DNA of 10,611 nt, taken from an uncultured Bacilli bacterium (GTDB taxonomy: Bacteria > Bacillota_I > Bacilli_A > RF39 > UBA660). The stretch is from positions 1 through 10,611 of the forward strand of contig CANROL010000026.1 in the NCBI GenBank assembly GCA_947632255.1. Reading direction: 5' to 3'. Shown here piece by piece: positions 5,437 to 10,611 of this stretch (its first letter is position 1; each line of letters opens with the position of its first letter). Both the position numbers and the translations under genes were made by a program. The notes under the pieces were generated by a model. It worked only from the letters and a program-made list of their open reading frames with translations. It was not told the DNA's origin and did not search any database.

Positions 5437-6822
5437 TCAATTAATTATATATGGAAGACTTCTTGCTCCAGTTCCACCAATTACGTTGATGTTAGACTTT
5501 AGATAAACAGAGGGACGGGCGCCATACCCGCGGCTCGCAATATTGTCGTATATCTGGCCTTCGTCGTACACCTTACCATAGTCGTCCACATAAAGCCCGC
5601 CGCTTTTTTTGAACCAAGCAGTAGTAATAGTCCACTCGTACCCGATGTTTTTTAACCAATTTGAACCAGCGCATGCCGAGTTATCATAAGAATACATTGA
5701 TGTTGATCTACTACAACTACCTGCCTTTACCGCATATCCATAATCACTGGCACTCATTAAGCCTACTTTATAATAACTTGTTGTTTTTTCTGTAATTTCA
5801 CTTTCATATACTGTTTCTGTTGTTTGTTTATGGTCTGATTTTCCTATGTTCCATTTTACTGCCTCTATTTTTTCGCCTGCTCCTGGACTTAATCCTATTT
5901 CACTAAAGTTACATGTTTTTGTTACACTTGTTGAATATACATTACATGTTTCATCTTCTTTATTTAAATATCCATTGTTTAAGGATAATTGTAATGAACC
6001 GCCTTCCCATGTATTTTTATTGTCTTTGTTCCATGCCAATCCATCTAAGGCATCCGCGCGTATTAGTTTTACTAAACTTTGGGTATTATTTGTTTCTGTT
6101 TCTGCTTCAAATACCCCTATTATTCGCCATAACTCATCATTAAATAAAACATAATTATTAACTTGTGCTCCTTCATATCTATATCCATGTTCATTTATTA
6201 ATCCTAAAGTGGAGTAATTAGTTGTTAAGTATGTATTAAATGGTTGGGGTGTAAAATCTTCAAATTTTACTGTACAAGTTATATCTGTATTTTCGAAAGC
6301 ATCTACTTCTACTTGCCAATTTGTATAATCAAATTTAGCTGTTGCATTATTATCACACGTTACACTTACGGGATTTTTACTTCCTTGGGTTGGAAAGTTT
6401 ATTGTTTCACTTCCTAATTGGGCTAATATTGTAACATTCATTTCATGTTTTTCTACTTTATCAAAATAAACATAACATTTTTCTTCTTTTAACATATTCT
6501 TTATTACATGTTCCCCATTTTGGTTGGTGTATAATCTGTCATAATGTTTATCACTGCTTTTTAAGTAACAGACACTTTTTTCTTGATTAATTACATATTC
6601 TTCACCACTTGGTAGTGAAGGGATTTCTTCATAACATGAATCATCTGTACTTGTTTTACATGCTTCTGTGTCTTTCTTTTGATAAATTGCTAAATTACTA
6701 TAATTATAATTAATATTATTATCTTCGATATTAGTATTATAATGTTTATAATTATTTAATATTATTAAGTATGTTAATATAATATTAATTATAATTATTC
6801 CTAGTATTACTTTGTTTTTCAT
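5437..6822 (-). CDS. DGR target protein 2: membrane-anchored protein with C-terminal variable lectin-like domain
   Basis: A 461-aa protein (463 if the first ATG at 6828 is used). I chose the ATG at 6822 because GGAAGG at 6834-6829 touches the 6828 ATG but is six bases from this one. Numbering from 6828, residues 6-26 are a hydrophobic anchor or signal. Two cysteine-containing modules follow (about 50-125, and about 132-192 with VSVTCDNNATAKFDYTNW), one more than in target 1. Then comes the shared domain from NNYVLFNDELWRIIGVF to GYGARPSVYLKS. VR2 occupies about residues 402-439. The domain should be displayed outside the cell; the binding partner is unknown. It opens the DGR operon behind its own promoter, and a 61-bp gap without an evident terminator leads into the accessory genes. 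Confidence 0.92.
   Translation of the reverse strand: MKNKVILGIIIINIILTYLIILNNYKHYNTNIEDNNINYNYSNLAIYQKKDTEACKTSTDDSCYEEIPSLPSGEEYVINQEKSVCYLKSSDKHYDRLYTNQNGEHVIKNMLKEEKCYVYFDKVEKHEMNVTILAQLGSETINFPTQGSKNPVSVTCDNNATAKFDYTNWQVEVDAFENTDITCTVKFEDFTPQPFNTYLTTNYSTLGLINEHGYRYEGAQVNNYVLFNDELWRIIGVFEAETETNNTQSLVKLIRADALDGLAWNKDNKNTWEGGSLQLSLNNGYLNKEDETCNVYSTSVTKTCNFSEIGLSPGAGEKIEAVKWNIGKSDHKQTTETVYESEITEKTTSYYKVGLMSASDYGYAVKAGSCSRSTSMYSYDNSACAGSNWLKNIGYEWTITTAWFKKSGGLYVDDYGKVYDEGQIYDNIASRGYGARPSVYLKSNINVIGGTGARSLPYIIN
5513..5625 (-). repeat. DGR variable repeat VR2 (in target 2), with an extra 18-nt period
   Basis: The 18 bases at 5513-5530 match TR and VR1 exactly, and further inward the codon pattern follows TR. 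VR2 is 18 nt longer than TR: where TR has two units starting gtg aac aac aat, VR2 has three (starting gtg gac gac, gtg tac gac and ata tac gac). Outside the extra unit I count about 14 changes at template A and about 10 at other bases, the latter concentrated at the end farthest from the IMH. So the link to TR is clear, but this copy is far less purely adenine-mutated than VR1. Confidence 0.85.
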
Positions 6823-6828
6823 ATTCAT

Positions 6829-6834
6829 CCTTCC
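6829..6834 (-). promoter_or_regulatory. Ribosome binding site that decides the target 2 start
   Basis: GGAAGG on the minus strand directly abuts the ATG at 6828 (no spacer) and is six bases from the ATG at 6822, which favours the second ATG as the real start. Confidence 0.6.
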
Positions 6835-6917
6835 TTTACTTTTAATAAGATAACATATATTTTGATATATTTCAGGAAATTACTTTTAATATAACAAAAT
6901 ATTTGTTTTATTCTCTT

Positions 6918-6931
6918 ATATATTAATATAT
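6918..6931. promoter_or_regulatory. AT-only palindrome over the DGR -10 box, possible operator
   Basis: ATATATTAATATAT is a perfect palindrome at the predicted start of the DGR transcript and lies between it and the divergent XRE regulator gene. Binding by that regulator is a guess; AT-only palindromes are common by chance here. Confidence 0.25.
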
Positions 6932-6956
6932 TACTATAAGATAATACTTTTTTCAA
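6928..6956 (-). promoter_or_regulatory. Candidate sigma-70-type promoter of the DGR operon
   Basis: TTGAAA (6956-6951), a 17-bp spacer and TAATAT (6933-6928) on the minus strand would start transcription near 6920, giving a leader of about 95 nt before target 2. A 14-bp palindrome (6918-6931) overlaps the -10 box. Confidence 0.5.
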
Positions 6957-7057
6957 GATTTTTTTGCTATTTTATAAATATTATTGATATGCTAAAATAA
7001 TAAGAGTAAAAACAGTTGATTTTCTTGTAAAATATAGATTAATGAAAGGTTTTAAAA

Positions 7058-7516
7058 ATGAATTTAAAATATGTAAGAGATGAATTTGATTTAAAGCAAA
7101 AAGAAGTAGCAGAGATTTTAGGGGTTGCTACTAGTACATATAGTATTTGGGAAACTAATACAAATATTATACCTTTAAATAGATTAATTAAATTTTGTAC
7201 TTATTTTAATGTTTCATTAGATTTTGTCTTAGGTTTAACTAAAACTATGCATTATGATAATATGCGTAATAATATAGATTATAATTTACATCGTAAAAGA
7301 ATAAAATTACTACGAAAACATAGTAATTATACACAAAAATATATAGCTAATTTATTAAAAACAGATCCTGGAGTTATATCTCGCTATGAGGGTGGTAAAA
7401 CATTGATATTAACCGCTTTTTTAATTGATTATGCAAAATTATTTAATGTATCAAGTGATTATATTATGGGTAGAATTGATAAAGCTATAAGTATTGAAGA
7501 AGAAATAAAGATATAA
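7058..7516 (+). CDS. Transcriptional regulator with two XRE-type helix-turn-helix domains
   Basis: A 152-aa DNA-binding protein made of two Cro/C1-type (XRE) domains in tandem. Domain 1 (about 1-61) has KQKEVAEILGVATSTYSIWE and ends FNVSLDFVLGL. Domain 2 (about 76-142) has TQKYIANLLKTDPGVISRYE and ends FNVSSDYIMGR. No peptidase, sensor or membrane segment is seen. It may bind as an internally duplicated pseudo-dimer (inference). The ATG is preceded by AAAGG at a normal distance. It is transcribed away from the DGR across a 229-bp shared intergenic region, so it may repress or activate the DGR, but nothing in the sequence proves this. I saw no convincing promoter for it; the best is a weak TTGATA / TAAAAA pair at 6984-7012. 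Confidence 0.92.
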   Translation: MNLKYVRDEFDLKQKEVAEILGVATSTYSIWETNTNIIPLNRLIKFCTYFNVSLDFVLGLTKTMHYDNMRNNIDYNLHRKRIKLLRKHSNYTQKYIANLLKTDPGVISRYEGGKTLILTAFLIDYAKLFNVSSDYIMGRIDKAISIEEEIKI

Positions 7517-7545
7517 AAAAAACTGTTATATTAATAACAATTTTT
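7515..7545. terminator. Bidirectional terminator between the XRE gene and efp
   Basis: TGTTAT (7524-7529) pairs with ATAACA (7534-7539) around a 4-nt loop. Five T follow on the plus strand (7541-7545) and eight T follow on the minus strand (opposite 7515-7522). It overlaps both stop codons of the two convergent genes. The stem is short and all but one pair per arm is A-T. Confidence 0.65.
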
Positions 7546-8104
7546 AAGCCCTTGATGAATATTTACCATCTTTGGTAGAAATAATTATTTTTTCACCTTC
7601 ATTAATAAATAAAGGAACTTTTACAACATAACCTGTTTCTATTTTAGCATCTTTTTGCGCATTATTAGTAGTATTACCTTTAACAGCAGGTTCTGTTTCA
7701 ATAACTTCATATTCAACTTTTTCTGGTAAGTTAATACCTAATATTTCACCTTCAAAATATTCAACGGTTATTTCTAAACCTTCTTTAATAAAGTTTACTT
7801 GATCCCCTAATAACTTAGTTGATATTTCTACTTGTTCATAATTATCATTATTCATAAAAACATAATTATCACCAGCAGCATATAAAAATTGCATAGGCAT
7901 TCTATCAACATGAGCTTTAGTTATTTTAATATTAGTATTATAAGTATCTTCAGTAATAGATCCAGTTCTTAAATTTTTTAATTTCATGCGAACAAAAGCC
8001 GAACCTTTACCTGGTTTTACATGTTGAAATTCTACGATTTGATATAAATTATTATCTAAGATAATAGTCATACCATTTTTAATATCATTAATATTAATAT
8101 TCAT
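7544..8104 (-). CDS. efp: Elongation factor P
   Basis: A 186-aa protein, full length for EF-P, which binds between the P and E sites of the ribosome and relieves stalling at consecutive prolines. It shows the N-terminal KOW-like domain with INDIKNGMTI and the loop HVKPGKGSAF (28-37), whose Lys33 is the position modified in other bacteria. The OB-domain signatures are VEYFEGEILGINLPEKVEYEV and the C-terminal TGYVVKVPLFINEGEKI and DGKYSSRA. The ATG at 8104 has AAAGAAG upstream inside the end of the 56-aa ORF. It is the last gene of the rpmG operon and ends at a shared terminator. Confidence 0.98.
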   Translation of the reverse strand: MNININDIKNGMTIILDNNLYQIVEFQHVKPGKGSAFVRMKLKNLRTGSITEDTYNTNIKITKAHVDRMPMQFLYAAGDNYVFMNNDNYEQVEISTKLLGDQVNFIKEGLEITVEYFEGEILGINLPEKVEYEVIETEPAVKGNTTNNAQKDAKIETGYVVKVPLFINEGEKIIISTKDGKYSSRA

Positions 8105-8106
8105 AT

Positions 8107-8277
8107 TTATTCATCTTCTTTCTTTGTAAATATACCAAATCTTTTTTTACGCATTCTAGGTTTTAAAGATATTGGTTTTTCTTTAGTATTCTTATTAGAT
8201 ATAATAGCTATTATAGGTGAGTTAACATTAACTCTTTTTAAACTATAAATTCTTTTACTACGCCCCCGAGTTTTCAT
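8107..8277 (-). CDS. Unrecognised 56-aa basic protein between rpmG and efp
   Basis: This ORF starts at the ATG at 8277, preceded by AAGGAAG at a good distance, and stops two bases before efp. It begins MKTRGRSKRIYSLKRV, has one short hydrophobic strand (PIIAIIS) and ends PRMRKKRFGIFTKKEDE. It is strongly basic with an acidic tip. Spacing of 11 nt to rpmG and 2 nt to efp marks it as a genuine operon member. I recognise no family. Size, charge and company suggest a ribosome- or RNA-associated peptide, which is inference only. Confidence 0.7.
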   Translation of the reverse strand: MKTRGRSKRIYSLKRVNVNSPIIAIISNKNTKEKPISLKPRMRKKRFGIFTKKEDE

Positions 8278-8288
8278 GGTTCACTTCC

Positions 8289-8453
8289 TTACTTCTTCTC
8301 TTTTACTATTTGATGTTTATGACATTTTTTACAATATTTTTTTACTTCTAAACGGTCAGGGGTATTTTTTTTACTTTTACTAGTACATCTTAATTCTTCA
8401 CCACAGACAGTACATTTTAAAGTTACATAGTTTCTATTTTCATTTTTAGCCAT
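8289..8453 (-). CDS. rpmG: 50S ribosomal protein bL33
   Basis: A 54-aa ribosomal protein of the large subunit near the E site. It has the bL33 pattern MAKNENRNYVTLKCTVC, then TSKSKKNTPDRLEVKKYC and CKKCHKH. Two CxxC pairs (CTVC and CKKC) mark the zinc-binding form. AAAGGAGGT at 8469-8461 is a near-perfect Shine-Dalgarno eight bases ahead of the ATG at 8453. It is the first gene of a three-gene operon with the 56-aa ORF and efp. Confidence 0.95.
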   Translation of the reverse strand: MAKNENRNYVTLKCTVCGEELRCTSKSKKNTPDRLEVKKYCKKCHKHQIVKEKK

Positions 8454-8485
8454 TTAAAACACCTCCTTTTTTAAAAAGCAACAAT

Positions 8486-8514
8486 ATTATAACATTAAAT
8501 TATTAACTTGAAAA
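8486..8514 (-). promoter_or_regulatory. Promoter of the rpmG operon
   Basis: TTTTCA (8514-8509), 17 bp and a perfect TATAAT (8491-8486) on the minus strand overlap the last codons of the PBP gene. The leader would be about 26 nt and contains the strong Shine-Dalgarno of rpmG. This suggests separate expression from the PBP, with no terminator visible between them. Confidence 0.55.
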
Positions 8515-10455
8515 GAGAAAATCGTTAATTTCTCGGGCAATTAGTCTATTTATGGGAGCACGATAACCATTTTTAACATTTAAATCACTAGTATTAGGAC
8601 TTATAACTACAAGAGAATACTTAGGATTATTATAGGGTGCATACATGATAAAAGTATTAGATAAAACATAAGCATCAAGAGTACCATTGTAGTCAGAATC
8701 AATATAAGATTCACTAGTACCAGTTTTACCAGCCCCTAAGGCTAAGGGACTCGCATACCAATAACCAGTCCCGGATTTAATAACTTCCCGAAAACCAGTT
8801 TGGATTCTTTCTAAATATTTAGGTTCTAATGCTAATTTATTTAAAACTGTTGGTTTATTTTCCAAAATAATTGCTTCTTTATTATTAATACTATGCATAA
8901 TATTTAATTTTAAGCGATTACCGGTGGCAATAGTATTAATATATTGGAGCATACTAGCGGGGGTATATAAGTCATATTGGCCAATAGCTAAATTCATGAG
9001 TAAATCAGGTGCTATTTTAGTGCCTTTTAGGCCAGTTGCCTCACTTGGTAAATCAATACCGGTTGTAGTACCTAAACCGAAGGTGGCAAAAGTTGTTCGA
9101 TACTTATTAAAATCTTCTTCATCTACTTTAACTTGCATATTATATGTATAATTATAACCCGCGACTTTTAGGGCTGTAATAAACTGATAATAATTAGAAC
9201 TTAAAGCTAAAGCCCGAAGATCATTAATACGACCAAGTCTAGCATAAGAACACTTGGCCGGAATATTAGCTAATTTAACACAGCCATCAGTAAAAGTAGT
9301 ACCGATGTCAATGGCTTTATTTAAATAACCAACGGCCATGGAGGCACCTTTTACCGCGGAACCTACTGTATATGCATTTTTAATAACATTAATACTAACA
9401 TCTTGAAAACTAGTATCACGCCCATTGGTAATTTTACGAATACCAGCGATAGCTTTAATAGCACCCGTTGTAGGATCACTTACTAAAGCATAAGATTCTT
9501 TGTAATATTTAGTATTAGCCATAGTATTGGCTTTAATTAAATTCTTTTTAATTATTTCTTCAACTTTTAACTGAATATTTAAATCAATTTCTAATATTAA
9601 ATCATTTCCTTTTTCGGCAGGAGTTAATAATTCTAAATTATTATTAATAACTTTATAAGTAGCTTTTTTACCTCTTAGATATTCTTCATAATACTCTTCA
9701 AGACCACTTATACCTACCCTGTCTGTTAAAGAATAACCTTCTTTTAATAATTCTTTTTTATCCGCGGGTAAAGTTTCACTGATAGTCCCTAAAATAGTTT
9801 TTAAAGTATCATTATAAGGATAGATTCTTTCCCAAGATATTTCCCCGAATATACCAGGTAAATTAGCTTCTAATATTTGGGCATATTCTAAATCAGTAAT
9901 ATCTTTTAATAATAATTTATTATCATACATATAACCATCTTGCATTAAATAATAAAATCGAGAACTATATTTTTCTAAATCTGTTAATGTATTTAACATA
10001 TCTAAAGTTATTCTTTCTTTTTTTAATTTATTTAAATCACTAGATGTTAATTTACGATTATTATATAATTCTTTTTCTTCATTAGTTATTAATTTATTAG
10101 CATTATCAGGATATAAAACAAGATAATAATCTTTTAAAATATTTTCATTATAAGAATATTTATAATTAGTTAAAATAACTAACTTTTTAGCTATATCTAA
10201 TTCTAAAGATTTAGTAACATTATTAGGTTTATGATACATAATAGTATTAATACCTTTATTATCCACCAAAATATGACCATTTATATCTAAAATACGACCA
10301 CGAGGAGCATTACTACCTTCAATAATAATATTATTTATTTTTTGATATTCATTTAAATAATATTCATGATTAGGATAAGCTAAACTATAAGTTTTATAAA
10401 AGAATGTTATAAATATAATAATTATTAACATACTTAAAAAAATAAACTTCTTCAT
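8503..10455 (-). CDS. Class B penicillin-binding protein (PBP2-type peptidoglycan transpeptidase)
   Basis: A 650-aa DD-transpeptidase that cross-links peptidoglycan outside the membrane, usually together with a SEDS glycosyltransferase. It has one N-terminal membrane anchor (about 4-24) and the dimerisation / pedestal region with APRGRILDINGHILVDN (51-67). The penicillin-binding domain carries the active-site motif SAVK (Ser366, Lys369), SSN (419-421) and KTGT (from Lys577). There is no glycosyltransferase domain. The start at 10455 has GGTGA upstream. The last ten codons overlap the rpmG promoter. Its presence shows that the host has a cell wall and is therefore not a wall-less mollicute. 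Whether it serves elongation or division cannot be told from the sequence alone. Confidence 0.95.
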   Translation of the reverse strand: MKKFIFLSMLIIIIFITFFYKTYSLAYPNHEYYLNEYQKINNIIIEGSNAPRGRILDINGHILVDNKGINTIMYHKPNNVTKSLELDIAKKLVILTNYKYSYNENILKDYYLVLYPDNANKLITNEEKELYNNRKLTSSDLNKLKKERITLDMLNTLTDLEKYSSRFYYLMQDGYMYDNKLLLKDITDLEYAQILEANLPGIFGEISWERIYPYNDTLKTILGTISETLPADKKELLKEGYSLTDRVGISGLEEYYEEYLRGKKATYKVINNNLELLTPAEKGNDLILEIDLNIQLKVEEIIKKNLIKANTMANTKYYKESYALVSDPTTGAIKAIAGIRKITNGRDTSFQDVSINVIKNAYTVGSAVKGASMAVGYLNKAIDIGTTFTDGCVKLANIPAKCSYARLGRINDLRALALSSNYYQFITALKVAGYNYTYNMQVKVDEEDFNKYRTTFATFGLGTTTGIDLPSEATGLKGTKIAPDLLMNLAIGQYDLYTPASMLQYINTIATGNRLKLNIMHSINNKEAIILENKPTVLNKLALEPKYLERIQTGFREVIKSGTGYWYASPLALGAGKTGTSESYIDSDYNGTLDAYVLSNTFIMYAPYNNPKYSLVVISPNTSDLNVKNGYRAPINRLIAREINDFLFSS

Positions 10456-10520
10456 TTATTTTCACCATTATTAGTATTCAAAAAATAAATTTTTTCATAC
10501 AATGTATTAGGTGAATTAAT

Positions 10521-10611
10521 ATGTATAATTTAGTAGAAAGAGTTATGAATAAATTAACTAAAGAAGATGTTAATAATTTTGCTTTAAGTAAAAATGTTAC
10601 TTTAAGTGAAG
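10521..10611 (+). CDS. 5' end of a small gene, cut by window edge
   Basis: An ATG at 10521 with AGGTGA six bases upstream opens a frame that is still open at the window edge after 30 codons (MYNLVERVMNKLTKEDVNNF and on). The short pattern of an initial helix, LTKEDV, then ALSKNVTLSE resembles DUF2624 / YqfT-type small proteins of Bacilli, but too little is visible to be sure. It is divergent from the PBP across 65 bp that hold the start sites of both. Confidence 0.45.
   Translation, partial: MYNLVERVMNKLTKEDVNNFALSKNVTLSE

Larger units (their letters stand above)
2181..6828 (-). mobile_element. Complete diversity-generating retroelement with one template and two targets
   Basis: The element contains every core part of a DGR in one direction: target 2 with VR2, an accessory gene, avd, the reverse transcriptase, TR, a small ORF and target 1 with VR1. 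It does not move by itself; it rewrites VR sequences by copying TR with adenine errors. No phage or conjugation genes lie alongside, and both flanks are housekeeping genes, so it looks like a chromosomally resident cellular DGR acting on surface proteins. Confidence 0.93.

Noticed and set aside
5846..6154. Open frames on the plus strand opposite the targets (also 5913-6143 and 2639-2839)
   Set aside because: They lie antisense to the conserved target coding region, occur at the same place in both paralogues because the sequences are copies, and lack a Shine-Dalgarno.
2181..6828. Prophage or CRISPR context
   Set aside because: No phage structural, integrase or Cas genes and no regularly spaced repeat array are present.
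8924..9151. Plus-strand frame opposite the PBP gene
   Set aside because: It is antisense to the transpeptidase domain with intact SSN motif, so it is a shadow.

Overview
The window is very AT-rich, with A/T-biased codons, AGA arginine, Shine-Dalgarno sites of the AGGAGG type and Bacillota-type gene content: DnaE, bL33, EF-P and a class B penicillin-binding protein. It looks like a chromosomal segment of a low-GC Bacillota, probably an uncultured gut Bacilli or Mollicutes-like lineage. TGA is used as a stop at least once (end of the 83-aa ORF), which fits the standard bacterial code. No phage structural, packaging or integrase genes are visible.

The outstanding element is a diversity-generating retroelement (DGR) at about 2181-6828, all on the minus strand. 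In transcription order it has: target protein 2 with variable repeat VR2 at its C-terminal end (6822-5437); a 117-aa protein that may be a MutS-like DGR accessory (5375-5022); an Avd-like accessory protein (5029-4685); a DGR-type reverse transcriptase with YMDD and IGNLTSQ motifs (GTG start 4698, end 3778); a template repeat TR of about 95 nt (3746-3652) packed with AAC/AAT codons; a structured leader; an unrecognised 83-aa protein (3502-3251); and target protein 1 with VR1 (3254-2181). One TR therefore sits between two membrane-anchored targets whose C-terminal halves are close paralogues. By manual alignment VR1 differs from TR at 19 of 95 positions, 17 of them at template adenines, which is the signature of adenine-directed mutagenic retrohoming. 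VR2 shares the same 18-bp end but carries many non-adenine changes and an extra in-frame 18-nt period.

Upstream and divergent from the DGR is a two-domain XRE-type regulator (7058-7516), a natural candidate to control the DGR promoter at 6928-6956. A G8 tract lies inside the first codons of the 117-aa accessory gene, and a change in its length would shut that gene off.

The flanks are housekeeping. On the left is the N-terminal 701 residues of DnaE (1-2105, cut by the window edge), whose PHP domain has lost its usual histidines. On the right are efp, an unrecognised 56-aa basic protein and rpmG in one small operon; a class B PBP (8503-10455); and, on the plus strand at the far edge, the first 30 codons of a small gene. 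Everything between 2181 and 10455 except the XRE gene reads leftwards. A terminator separates target 1 from dnaE, and a bidirectional one separates the XRE gene from efp. No gene-free stretch exceeds 300 bases; the longest are 3503-3777 (TR and hairpins) and 6829-7057 (divergent promoter region).
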